Below, in pieces: positions 25,525-34,169 of a DNA stretch of 40,288 nucleotides; positions within the stretch are counted from its first letter, which is position 1; each line of letters begins with the position of its first letter. This DNA comes from GCA-002731945 sp913047775. GTDB lineage: Bacteria; Pseudomonadota; Alphaproteobacteria; MED-G09. Made by a program: the position numbers and the translations under genes. The notes under the pieces are model-generated. The model was given only the letters and a program-made list of their open reading frames with translations, did no database searches and had not been told where the DNA came from. Location: NCBI GenBank assembly GCA_913047775.1, contig CAJWUE010000004.1, forward strand, positions 1-40,288. Direction: 5' to 3'.

Positions 25525-25713
25525 TTATTTTGAGGCTTCTAAGGAAGCTTTAGCATCTATATAAGCTTCCTGTTTATCAACGGACCAATATTTTAAATCT
25601 CTCAAAGAGATTTCATTATTAGTAACTGCACATATTACAAATGAACCTTCTTCCAATATCTTAAAATTTGCGTCTCCATATATAAGTTTTGCTAATTTTC
25701 TATCACTATTCAT
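25525..25713 (-). CDS. DUF2093 small protein downstream of xseA
   Basis: A 62-residue protein matching DUF2093 by its DRKLAKLIYGDANFKIL start, a central CAVTN-x-I motif, and the LKYWSVDKQEAYIDAKASLE end. The domain is known mainly from alphaproteobacteria and is often adjacent to xseA; no function is established. The start is the ATG at 25713, seven bases after the xseA stop; a longer in-frame reading extends into xseA and is a shadow. GGAGG occurs at the very end of xseA, 14 bases upstream, a long spacing. Only two bases separate its stop from the convergent acyltransferase. Confidence 0.8.
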   Translation of the reverse strand: MNSDRKLAKLIYGDANFKILEEGSFVICAVTNNEISLRDLKYWSVDKQEAYIDAKASLEASK

Positions 25714-25720
25714 AATTTTT

Positions 25721-27088
25721 TTAGTTTCCTCCTTTACCATTAGGTTCTTTAACTTCAGCATCCACAACCTGATCATTATCAAAATGTATGGAAAGGTGGT
25801 CACCCCCTTTTAAATTCTTATTATCTCTAACGATAGATTCATATTTATTTTTTACTATTGCATAACCCCTCTTTAACACACTTTTATGACTCATTGCATT
25901 TATAAGGCTTGTAGTAATATCTAATCTATTCTTTTTTTGTAAAAACATAGATGAATAACTCTTGTTCATATCGTTAAAAACATCACGAGATATTTTCATT
26001 GTTGTCTTAATTTTATTAGATAACAAATTTGGTTTGAGACCATGTGATATGCTAAAAAATTTTTGGTTATAGTTTTTTACACTCGGCGCAAGAGATATGT
26101 TTAACAACATACTGATTTTATTCAATTTATTAATAGGGTGATCTAAAATATTTTTTACCTTTGGAAAAACCTTTAGTATTAAATCTAGCATCTTTTTTTC
26201 TTCTTCCATTTTTCTGGTGATAGTCTTTCTCACTCTCTTACCTATATCACTAAGATTAGAATATAATTCGCTTTTAACTGGTACAGCCATCTCTGCTGCG
26301 GCAGTGGGAGTTGGAGCTCTTAAATCAGCAACTAAATCAATTAAAGTTGTATCAGTTTCATGACCAATAGCTGAAATAATTGGAATAGAAGATGAAAAAA
26401 CCTTTCTAACCAATGTCTCGTCATTAAAACCCCATAAGTCTTCTATGCTACCTCCCCCTCTAGCAATTATAATGACTTCGGGTTCTGAAATATCACTTTG
26501 TGACAACAGATGAAAACCTTCAATTGCATTAATAACTTCTTCTGCACAGGATTCACCTTGCACCCTTACCGGCCAAATTAAGATTTGTGTTGGGAACCTA
26601 TCTTCAATTCTATGTAAGATATCCCTAATAACTGCTCCAGTTGGGCTAGTAATAACTCCAATTGTTTCAGGTAGGTATGGAATCTCTTTTTTATATTCTT
26701 TTGAGAACACTCCCTCTTTTGAAAGTTTCTCTTTTCTTTTTTCTAGCAAAGCCATTAAAGCCCCTACCCCAGCTGGCTCCATATTTTCTATTATTATTTG
26801 ATATCTTGATTGATCTTGGTAAGTGGTAATTTTTCCAGTACAAATTACTTCTAATCCTTCTTCAGGAAGTATTTGTAAATGAGGGGTTTTAGTTTTCCAT
26901 ATCACTCCAGAAATTACTGCATTTTCGTCTTTAATATCGAGATAAATATGCCCCGACGATGGTGTTGACACTCTGCCGATCTCACCTCTAACTTTCACAT
27001 ACTCAAAATTATCTTCAATAATATTCTTAATCGCTATTGATAATTCTGAAACTGTGAATTCAAGAATATTTTTAATTTCTAAATTCAT
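25721..27088 (-). CDS. xseA: Exodeoxyribonuclease VII large subunit
   Basis: XseA with XseB digests single-stranded DNA into short oligonucleotides. The 455-residue protein has an N-terminal OB fold (VRGEIGRVSTPSSGHIYLDIKDE), the catalytic domain with GVITSPTGAVIRDI, ARGGGSIEDLWGFNDE and the SAIGHETDTTLIDLVADLRAPTPTAAAE block, then a long helical region. The small subunit XseB is not in the window. It is divergent from purD across a 66-base, very AT-rich gap; an A-run, and no ribosome-binding site, precedes its ATG. Confidence 0.95.
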   Translation of the reverse strand: MNLEIKNILEFTVSELSIAIKNIIEDNFEYVKVRGEIGRVSTPSSGHIYLDIKDENAVISGVIWKTKTPHLQILPEEGLEVICTGKITTYQDQSRYQIIIENMEPAGVGALMALLEKRKEKLSKEGVFSKEYKKEIPYLPETIGVITSPTGAVIRDILHRIEDRFPTQILIWPVRVQGESCAEEVINAIEGFHLLSQSDISEPEVIIIARGGGSIEDLWGFNDETLVRKVFSSSIPIISAIGHETDTTLIDLVADLRAPTPTAAAEMAVPVKSELYSNLSDIGKRVRKTITRKMEEEKKMLDLILKVFPKVKNILDHPINKLNKISMLLNISLAPSVKNYNQKFFSISHGLKPNLLSNKIKTTMKISRDVFNDMNKSYSSMFLQKKNRLDITTSLINAMSHKSVLKRGYAIVKNKYESIVRDNKNLKGGDHLSIHFDNDQVVDAEVKEPNGKGGN

Positions 27089-27154
27089 TTTTTTTTATTT
27101 ATTTTTTATAAAAAACTTTTCCATTAATTCATATTCTAATTTAAATTATTCACT

Positions 27155-28426
27155 ATGAATATACTTCTTATAGGTGGTGGAGGAAGAGAACACTCAATAG
27201 CCACAGCTTTAGCAAAAAGCCCTTTGTTAAACAAACTTTATTGTTCCCCAGGTAATGCTGGAATCGATGATATAGCTGAAAGCGTTATTTTAAATATTTC
27301 AGGAAAACAAGAGGTTTTAGATTTTTGCCTCTCAAATAAAATTGGAATCGTTTTTGTAGGACCTGAAGTTCCTTTAGTAGAAGGCCTTGTTGATTTTCTT
27401 GAGAATGAAGGTATTTTCGCTTTTGGCCCATCAAAAATTGCTAGTCAATTAGAGGGTTCAAAGAGTTTTACAAAGAAGATCTGCAAGGAATATAATATCC
27501 CTACAGCAAAATACAGAAGCTTCAAAGAGATTGGCAAGGCTCTTCAATATATTGAAAATCATCATTTTCCTTTGGTCATAAAAGTTGATGGATTAGCTGC
27601 CGGCAAAGGGGTTATTATTGCAGAAGAAAAAGAAGTAGCTATATCAACAATTAATGAAATGTTTTCAGGTAAGTTTGGAGATGCAGGTAAGGAAATTGTG
27701 ATTGAAGAATTTCTAGAGGGAGAAGAGGCAAGTTTTTTTATTATATCTGATGGAAAGGATTTTCTTCCTCTTACTACTGCTCAAGATCATAAGAGAATAG
27801 GAGAAATGGATGTTGGTCCAAATACCGGTGGAATGGGAGCTTATTCTCCAGCGCCAATAATGGATAAAAATCTTTGCGATGAAACTATTGAAAAAATTAT
27901 AAAGCCTACTCTTCTTGCAATGAAAAAATTAGGATCACCTTACAAAGGTGTTTTGTATGCAGGCTTAATGATAACCAAAGATGGACCAAAATTGATTGAA
28001 TACAATGTTAGGTTTGGAGACCCGGAATGCCAAGTTATTATTCCCAGATTACGTAATGATCTATTAGAATTAATAACTCGAGTTAAGAATCAAAGCCTTC
28101 GCGACATCACGTTGAAATGGGATCCTAATTTTGCAATAACTATAGTGATGTCTTCGGAAGGATACCCAGGATATTATGAAAATGGTTTTGAGATTATCGG
28201 TTTAGAAAATGCTTCAAACTTAAATAATGTTGATATTTATCATGCCGGCACTAAAAAGAATAAAAATAAAATTGTTACTAATGGTGGAAGAGTTTTAAAT
28301 ATCAATGGATATGGAAGAACTTTAAAAATGGCTAAGGATAATGCAATGGAAGCAGTAGAATTAATTAATTGGACTGGGTGTTATTATAGAAAAGATATAG
28401 GATGGAGAGCGTTGGAGAAAAAATAA
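27155..28426 (+). CDS. purD: Phosphoribosylamine-glycine ligase (GAR synthetase)
   Basis: PurD joins glycine to phosphoribosylamine using ATP, the second step of purine synthesis. The 423-residue ATP-grasp protein has the GGGGREHSIA start, KVDGLAAGKGV, and the signature RFGDPECQVIIPRL. It starts without a Shine-Dalgarno site; a weak TAAATT -10-like hexamer seven bases before the ATG would allow leaderless transcription. The kinase gene downstream begins one base after its stop, so they are probably one transcript. Confidence 0.96.
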   Translation: MNILLIGGGGREHSIATALAKSPLLNKLYCSPGNAGIDDIAESVILNISGKQEVLDFCLSNKIGIVFVGPEVPLVEGLVDFLENEGIFAFGPSKIASQLEGSKSFTKKICKEYNIPTAKYRSFKEIGKALQYIENHHFPLVIKVDGLAAGKGVIIAEEKEVAISTINEMFSGKFGDAGKEIVIEEFLEGEEASFFIISDGKDFLPLTTAQDHKRIGEMDVGPNTGGMGAYSPAPIMDKNLCDETIEKIIKPTLLAMKKLGSPYKGVLYAGLMITKDGPKLIEYNVRFGDPECQVIIPRLRNDLLELITRVKNQSLRDITLKWDPNFAITIVMSSEGYPGYYENGFEIIGLENASNLNNVDIYHAGTKKNKNKIVTNGGRVLNINGYGRTLKMAKDNAMEAVELINWTGCYYRKDIGWRALEKK

Positions 28427-28427
28427 G

Positions 28428-29525
28428 ATGAATGAAAATAATAATGAGCCAACTTCATCAGAAAAATTTACTGGCACAATGCCAGTCCAAGAAAAATTAA
28501 AATTTTCACACTCAAATCTTGAGAGCTATTTAAATGAATATGTTAAAGATTTTTCTGGGCCTCTCGATGTTAGGGAATTCAAAGGAGGTCAATCCAATCC
28601 AACTTATCAACTAATTACCCCTAAAAAGAAATATGTTTTGAGGCGCAAACCTCCTGGAAAACTCTTGCCTTCTGCACATGCTGTAGACAGAGAATATAAA
28701 GTGATTACCGCATTAAACTCGGTTAATTATCCTGTTCCTAAAACATATTGTCTTTGTCTGGATGAGAGCGTTATAGGCACAATCTTTTACGTAATGGAAA
28801 TGGTTGAAGGAAATATTTACTGGGACCCGACGCTACCCGATTGCAATAAAGACTTACGAATCTCAATCTTTAGAGAAAAAAATCGTACTTTAGCTGCACT
28901 TCACAAAGTAGATTATGAAAGAATTGGACTCAATGATTTTGGAAAACCTGGAAATTATTTTGCTAGGCAAATTTCTAGATGGACTAAGCAATATATTGCT
29001 TCAGAAACCGAAAAAATTAATGAAATGAATTCACTTATTGATTGGTTACCAAATAATATTCCAGATAGCGACGAAACATCTATAGTACATGGAGATTATA
29101 GACTTGATAATATGGTTTTACATAAACAAAAAGCTAAAGTCCTTGCGGTTCTAGACTGGGAACTATCAACATTGGGTCATCCTTTGGGAGACTTCACTTA
29201 TCACTTAATGCAGTGGTTTATGCCAGGAGATGGAAGCGCTGCAGGAACACAAACCTTGTCCAATGCAGATTTAAAGACTCTAGGAATTCCAACAGCTGAA
29301 GATTACACAAAAATGTATTGTGATTTTACAAACAGGTCAGGAATAGAAAATATTGATTTTTATTTAGCATATAATTTCTTTCGACTTGCGGGAATATTGC
29401 AAGGCATTATTGGAAGAGTAAGAGATGGTACGGCTGCAAGCGAACACGCGGAAGATAGGGCAGATAGAGTAAGGCCATTAGCTGAAGCTGGTTGGTTATA
29501 CGCTAAGAAAGCCGGAGCTGCTTAG
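28428..29525 (+). CDS. ACAD10/LvaA-type phosphotransferase (APH fold kinase)
   Basis: A 365-residue aminoglycoside-phosphotransferase-fold protein of the group found fused in eukaryotic ACAD10/ACAD11 and as LvaA in levulinate catabolism. Motifs are FKGGQSNPTYQL (residues 51-62), the YVLRRKPPGKLLPSAHAVDREY block with the ATP-binding Lys region, catalytic HGDYRLDN (His221, Asp223, Asn228), and metal-binding DWE at Asp243. Related kinases phosphorylate 4-hydroxyacyl-CoA so that it can be oxidised. It starts one base after purD, an unusual place. Three acyl-CoA dehydrogenases lie 1.5 kb downstream on the other strand; a link to them is inference. Confidence 0.85.
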   Translation: MNENNNEPTSSEKFTGTMPVQEKLKFSHSNLESYLNEYVKDFSGPLDVREFKGGQSNPTYQLITPKKKYVLRRKPPGKLLPSAHAVDREYKVITALNSVNYPVPKTYCLCLDESVIGTIFYVMEMVEGNIYWDPTLPDCNKDLRISIFREKNRTLAALHKVDYERIGLNDFGKPGNYFARQISRWTKQYIASETEKINEMNSLIDWLPNNIPDSDETSIVHGDYRLDNMVLHKQKAKVLAVLDWELSTLGHPLGDFTYHLMQWFMPGDGSAAGTQTLSNADLKTLGIPTAEDYTKMYCDFTNRSGIENIDFYLAYNFFRLAGILQGIIGRVRDGTAASEHAEDRADRVRPLAEAGWLYAKKAGAA

Positions 29526-29527
29526 TA

Positions 29528-30217
29528 CTATTTACTCAGTATTTCAACGCTTTCTTCGTCGGCAATAATCACTATGTCAGCCAAATCTATAAATAAACCA
29601 TGTCCAATAACGCCTGGAATAGAATTGAGTAACTGATCAACTATATAAGGTTCTTCTATAGATCCAAGAGAGAAGTCGTAGATATAATTTCCACTATCAG
29701 TAATAAAATTAGTATTTTGACTTTTCCTAATAGAGCTTGAGCCATAATAACCGACCTCTTCTAACTTTCTTAAAATTTTTAAATTTGTAGCAGAGTTCTC
29801 ATAAATTGAGACTTCTACAGGAAGTTTAAAATTTCCTAATTTATCAACTTTTTTTGAATCGTCAGCAATAATAATGAATTTTTCAGAATTATATGCAACG
29901 ATCTTTTCTCTCAACAAGGCTCCTCCTCCTCCTTTAATAAGAGATAAGTTACTGTCGACTTCATCGGTTCCATCAATGGTTATATCTAAACTTTTTACTT
30001 CTTGAAGTGAAGTTAAAGGAATATTCGATTCTTTAGCTAAATTTTCTGTGTCTTGTGATGTAACGACACCTTCGATATCAAATCCTTCTTTAATCTTTAA
30101 AGACAATAATTTTATAAACTCATTTGCAGTACTTCCGCTTCCAAGTCCAATTTTCATACCGGTCTCAACAAATTCTAATGCCTTTTCAGCAGCTCTTATT
30201 TTCTTTTCTAATGACAT
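29528..30217 (-). CDS. rpiA: Ribose-5-phosphate isomerase A
   Basis: RpiA interconverts ribulose-5-P and ribose-5-P in the pentose phosphate pathway, feeding PRPP synthesis. The 229-residue protein has the GLGSGSTAN phosphate loop (residues 24-32), the DGTDEVD active-site motif, and KGGGGALLREK. Its ATG directly abuts the stop codon of the upstream J-domain gene (TAGATG), implying coupling. Its stop lies two bases from the convergent kinase gene. Confidence 0.95.
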   Translation of the reverse strand: MSLEKKIRAAEKALEFVETGMKIGLGSGSTANEFIKLLSLKIKEGFDIEGVVTSQDTENLAKESNIPLTSLQEVKSLDITIDGTDEVDSNLSLIKGGGGALLREKIVAYNSEKFIIIADDSKKVDKLGNFKLPVEVSIYENSATNLKILRKLEEVGYYGSSSIRKSQNTNFITDSGNYIYDFSLGSIEEPYIVDQLLNSIPGVIGHGLFIDLADIVIIADEESVEILSK

Positions 30218-30937
30218 CTATATTTCTGTACCAGCCTTCATCTTATGAGCCTTTACTATTCTTTCATATGCACCATTTATAATTGCTAATTTCTCATTTG
30301 CCATACCTAATAATTCCTTTGGGACACCTTTTGCTATTAATCTATCAGGATGATTTTGAGCTGCTAATTCTTTCCAAGCCTTCTGAGCAATATCAATGTT
30401 AGCGCCGGGATCAAGACCTAAAACCAACCAAGGATCATCCGTTTCTGAGCCCATATGACTTGCCCTTATCCTTGAAAATTCTGCGGAAGTAAACCCAAAA
30501 ATTCCCGCAACTCTTTCTAAAAATAAAACTTCTTGCTTGTTTACGGGATTATCCGATTTTGCTATATGAAATAATCCATCCAAAACATTCTCCAACACTT
30601 CCGTATTATCTTTAAATATAACAGAGATCTGTTGGGCATAAGCTTCATAACCCGCAGTATCTTCTCTAGCGAGATTATAAATCTTAAAGACATTTTTTAA
30701 TTCATTATCTGGAACTTCACTTAATATATCTTTAAAAGCTAACAGTTCTTTTTCAGACATTTTTCCATCGGCTGTGGACATCTTCGCTGATAGAGCAATT
30801 AAGGCAATTGCAAATGCTACATCCTCATCATCATTATCGATAACATAATGTCCTGCAACAGCTCCGACTACGGCACCAATAATACCTCCAATTAAATAAC
30901 CGGCGGTAGCGCCTGCAAGTTTTCCCCATGTTGACAT
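30218..30937 (-). CDS. TerB-like / DjlA-type J-domain co-chaperone with glycine-zipper N-terminus
   Basis: The 239-residue protein has three parts. Residues 6-33 are a Gly/Ala-rich hydrophobic segment (GYLIGGIIGAVVGAVAG), probably a membrane insert. Residues ~35-155 form a TerB-like helical domain (IALIALSAKMSTADGKMSEKE). The C-terminal ~65 residues are a J domain (DPWLVLGLDPGANIDIAQKAWKELA) with the HPD motif in NHPDRL, which stimulates DnaK-type ATPases. DjlA-family proteins match this order. The start has no Shine-Dalgarno site. It sits upstream of rpiA with no gap. Confidence 0.85.
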   Translation of the reverse strand: MSTWGKLAGATAGYLIGGIIGAVVGAVAGHYVIDNDDEDVAFAIALIALSAKMSTADGKMSEKELLAFKDILSEVPDNELKNVFKIYNLAREDTAGYEAYAQQISVIFKDNTEVLENVLDGLFHIAKSDNPVNKQEVLFLERVAGIFGFTSAEFSRIRASHMGSETDDPWLVLGLDPGANIDIAQKAWKELAAQNHPDRLIAKGVPKELLGMANEKLAIINGAYERIVKAHKMKAGTEI

Positions 30938-30993
30938 ATTTGTAACTTAGACTGAGTCTTTTAAAGTTTCACCTTTACATAACCTGTCGTCAA

Positions 30994-32205
30994 TTAGAGT
31001 CCGAGCACCGCCTTCGAAATAATATTTCTTTGAATTTCATTAGAACCAGCATAGATAGTTGTTTTTCTTCCATTAAAATAATTAGGTGTGATAGTTAATG
31101 CATAGTCTGGTCCAATAGATGGCTCATTTACATTTGCAAATGTATCCTCAATAAATGGCAAAGACCAATGACTTATGGCCTCAACAGAAATCTCCTGGAG
31201 TAATTGTTGAATTTCTGTTCCTCGACATTTTAATATGGATGACTCTGGACCTACTCTTTCTCCCGCAGAAAGAGCGGAAAAAATTCTCAATTCAACGAAT
31301 TCCATAGCCCGTATTTGAATCTCACACTCATTAAGTTTGTTAATAAAATCATTATCATCAATTAAATTCCGACCGTCGCCCGTGGGTGTATCTTTAGCAA
31401 TCTCACGTAAATTATTAACGGCTCTATATAAACCAGGTGAATACGCATTTCCTCTTTCAAATTCCAAAAGATATTTTGCATATGTCCAACCTTTATTCTC
31501 TTCACCTATAAGGTTTTCCTTAGGAACTCTAACATCCTCAAAGAATACCTGATTCACTTCGTGATGAGGATCGGGTGTCTGTTCAAGAGTAATTAAGGGT
31601 CTTATTTCTATTCCTTTGCTAGACATATCTATTAGAATAAATGATATACCTTCCTGTGGTTTTTCAGTTTTAGTAGTTCTTACTAAGCAAAAGATCCAAT
31701 CGGCATATTGTGCCATAGTAGTCCAAATTTTTGTACCGTTAACCAAGTAATAATTGCCTTTATCTTCTGCTTTACACTGCAAAGATGCTAGATCTGAGCC
31801 CGATCCAGGTTCAGAATACCCCTGACACCACCAAACTTTGGTAGATAATATATCTGGTAGGAATTTTTCCTTTTGTTCATCTGTACCGAATTCCATAATA
31901 ACTGGCGCTACCATCGAAAGACCGAAAGGTACAGTTCTTGGAGCTCCTTCTCTTGCCATCTCAGTTTCAAAAACATATTTTTGGGTAGCTGAAAAACCAG
32001 CGCCTCCATGTTCCTTAGGCCAATTAGGTGCTATCCATCCTTTTTTGTACAAAGCCTTTTGCCATTCAACGTGCAAACCTTTTTCTACATGACCGTTCTT
32101 AGAGAGAGATAGTTTCTTACGCATTTCATTTGTAAAAGTTTTCTTAATGAAATCTCTGACTTCATCTCTAAATCCTAAATCTTCATCACTTAAACCTAAT
32201 TCCAC
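30994..32205 (-). CDS. Acyl-CoA dehydrogenase, large (PimC-like) subunit, copy 2
   Basis: A 403-residue FAD flavoprotein. It shows the family core QGYSEPGSGSDLASL, NGTKIWTT, and the C-terminal SNEIQRNII helix. The position of the catalytic Glu in short/medium-chain enzymes (YEG) is Ala386 here; a Glu-Arg pair at residues 250-251 lies where isovaleryl- and long-chain enzymes keep their base, so activity is still possible. No canonical RxxFG FAD contact is seen, consistent with a subunit of a heteromer. It is a paralogue of the 34170-35366 gene and the last gene of the operon. Substrate unknown. Confidence 0.85.
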   Translation of the reverse strand: MELGLSDEDLGFRDEVRDFIKKTFTNEMRKKLSLSKNGHVEKGLHVEWQKALYKKGWIAPNWPKEHGGAGFSATQKYVFETEMAREGAPRTVPFGLSMVAPVIMEFGTDEQKEKFLPDILSTKVWWCQGYSEPGSGSDLASLQCKAEDKGNYYLVNGTKIWTTMAQYADWIFCLVRTTKTEKPQEGISFILIDMSSKGIEIRPLITLEQTPDPHHEVNQVFFEDVRVPKENLIGEENKGWTYAKYLLEFERGNAYSPGLYRAVNNLREIAKDTPTGDGRNLIDDNDFINKLNECEIQIRAMEFVELRIFSALSAGERVGPESSILKCRGTEIQQLLQEISVEAISHWSLPFIEDTFANVNEPSIGPDYALTITPNYFNGRKTTIYAGSNEIQRNIISKAVLGL

Positions 32206-32219
32206 TTCATTTACTCCCG

Positions 32220-33020
32220 TTATTTACCTTTAAAATTCCCATCTCTTTTCTCAAAAAAAGCTGTTATTGCTTCCTGATGATCCTCAGTTAAATGCATTAG
32301 AGCCTGCATATTAGCCGACATTTCAAGCATAGTTTCAAAGTTACTTACCATCCCTTCTCTTAGAAGCTTTTTACTCATTCTTAAAGCATCAGGAGGTTGC
32401 TTAACGATGGAATTGGCTAAATTATTTGCTTCAATCATTAATTCGCTTTCTTCAAACACCTCACTTATTAAACCACATTCTTTGGCCTGATCAGCATTAA
32501 TTAATTTACCTGTAAATAAAAGTTCGGAAGCCATTGAAAGACCTATGATTTTTGGTAATAACCAAGCCCCACCATCTCCAGGTATTAAACCAATCTTTAA
32601 AAAAGTAACACCGAAACGCGCGTTTTTAGAGGCAATCCTAATATCAGCTAAACAAGCAACATCGTTACCCAATCCAACAGCCGCACCATTAACGGCCGCA
32701 ATAACCGGAACTTCAATATTCCAAACGGATCTAACAATTCTGTGTATTCCGTATCGATATCTTTCTCGTAAAGCAACAGAAGAACCAGAAAAATTTCCTT
32801 TTTTTTCTTTCATATTCTTCACATTTCCTCCAGCCGAAAATGCAGACCCTTCACCGGTTAAAATCACACATCTTACATCCCTATCGTTATTAATTAAGGA
32901 AGAGGCTTCCTCAAAGTTTTTAACATCATCAGACTCACCCAAAGGATTTCTTATCTCAGGACGATTCATCGTTAGAGTGACAATGTGACCTTCTTTCTCA
33001 AATTTAAGCCATTCATTCAT
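32220..33020 (-). CDS. Crotonase / enoyl-CoA hydratase-isomerase family protein
   Basis: A 266-residue crotonase-fold protein. Oxyanion-hole regions are present (AFSAGGNVKNM and NGAAVGLGND). Against rat enoyl-CoA hydratase, the Glu144 position is Asp120 and the Glu164 position is Phe140; Asp149 in IPGDGG lies nearby. This is the GDGGAW-type subgroup, so plain hydration activity is doubtful; isomerase, hydrolase or lyase chemistry is as likely. It lies between two dehydrogenase genes with 12- and 14-base gaps, clearly in one operon. Confidence 0.85.
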   Translation of the reverse strand: MNEWLKFEKEGHIVTLTMNRPEIRNPLGESDDVKNFEEASSLINNDRDVRCVILTGEGSAFSAGGNVKNMKEKKGNFSGSSVALRERYRYGIHRIVRSVWNIEVPVIAAVNGAAVGLGNDVACLADIRIASKNARFGVTFLKIGLIPGDGGAWLLPKIIGLSMASELLFTGKLINADQAKECGLISEVFEESELMIEANNLANSIVKQPPDALRMSKKLLREGMVSNFETMLEMSANMQALMHLTEDHQEAITAFFEKRDGNFKGK

Positions 33021-33032
33021 TTTTGAACCTTT

Positions 33033-34160
33033 CTAAGCTGTTGAAGCGTATTTTTTCAGATGGTGATCAATATTTCCAAAAAGGCTTTCTATCATAGACA
33101 ATCTTTTAAAATAATGACCGACATTTAGCTCGTCTGTCATTCCCATTCCTCCATGGAGCTGGATGGCGCTTTGTCCAATAAATTTTGCCGCTTTACATAT
33201 TTGAACTTTAGCTCCTGAAGCCGCTTTTCTTCTTTCACTGTATTCTTCATGCAACTTAAGATTAACCATATATGTCATTGAAACAGATTGTTCATATTCC
33301 ATAAACATATCAACCATTCTGTGTTGTAAAACTTGAAATTTTCCTATTGGTTGACCAAATTGTTTTCTTGTTTTGCAGTATTCTACCGTTACCTCATTAA
33401 GCACACCCATAGCTCCAATAGCTTCAGCACAAACTGCGGCTATTGATTCATCAACAACTTGTTCAATTAATTTGGAGGCTTTTCCTTCCTCGCCAATTAG
33501 GTTTTCTGATGAAACTTTAACATCTTCTAGAGTAATTTCCGATGCTCTACTTCCATCAACAGTTGGGTAATCCCTTAAGGAAATGCCAGAAGAATCCTTA
33601 TCGAGAATAAATAATGATATACCTTCTTCATCCCTTTGATCACCACTAGTTCTTGCTGATACAATTAATTTTTTAGACCAAGGTGCTGCAGAAACAACAC
33701 ATTTGTATCCATTAAGAATATAATTATCTCCTTCCTTCGAAGCTTTTGTGGTGAGGTCATTCAGATTATATCTTCCTTGCGGTTCGGCATAGGCAAAAGC
33801 CCAAATATCTTCTCCTGAAATGATTTTAGGTATATATTCATGCCTTTGTTTTTCTGATGCCCTTTTAAGGAAACCTCCACAAGTTACAATCGTTTGTATA
33901 TAAGGCTCTACTACTAGACCTTTTCCAAACTCTTCAGCTACTATCATGAGTTCGACCGGTCCAAATCCCAATCCTCCATCATCCTCAGAAAAAGGTAAGC
34001 CTAATAAACCTAGATCGGAAAATAGCTTCCAATTTTCTATTTTCATTCCTTCTTCAGACTTCACAATCTCTGTCCTTTTGTCAAAATCATAATTATCCTG
34101 AATAAACGACTGGATTGTATTTCTTAATAAAGTTTGTTCTTCGTTAAATGAAAAATCCAT
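33033..34160 (-). CDS. Acyl-CoA dehydrogenase, small (PimD-like) subunit
   Basis: A 375-residue acyl-CoA dehydrogenase-fold protein. It keeps the FAD-binding RKQFGQPIGKFQ (residues 265-276) and QLHGGMGMTDE (334-344) motifs that the two large paralogues lack, but it has FGN (361-363) where the catalytic YEG would be. This complementary pattern resembles PimC/PimD and steroid-type heteromeric dehydrogenases, in which unlike subunits share active sites. Nine bases separate it from the upstream large subunit. Substrate unknown. Confidence 0.85.
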   Translation of the reverse strand: MDFSFNEEQTLLRNTIQSFIQDNYDFDKRTEIVKSEEGMKIENWKLFSDLGLLGLPFSEDDGGLGFGPVELMIVAEEFGKGLVVEPYIQTIVTCGGFLKRASEKQRHEYIPKIISGEDIWAFAYAEPQGRYNLNDLTTKASKEGDNYILNGYKCVVSAAPWSKKLIVSARTSGDQRDEEGISLFILDKDSSGISLRDYPTVDGSRASEITLEDVKVSSENLIGEEGKASKLIEQVVDESIAAVCAEAIGAMGVLNEVTVEYCKTRKQFGQPIGKFQVLQHRMVDMFMEYEQSVSMTYMVNLKLHEEYSERRKAASGAKVQICKAAKFIGQSAIQLHGGMGMTDELNVGHYFKRLSMIESLFGNIDHHLKKYASTA

Positions 34161-34169
34161 TTATACCCC

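Noticed and set aside
30950..30975. AGACTGAGTCT palindrome between the J-domain gene and the dehydrogenase operon
   Set aside because: A perfect 11-base palindrome but with a one-base centre, so it cannot fold as a hairpin, and no second copy is seen.
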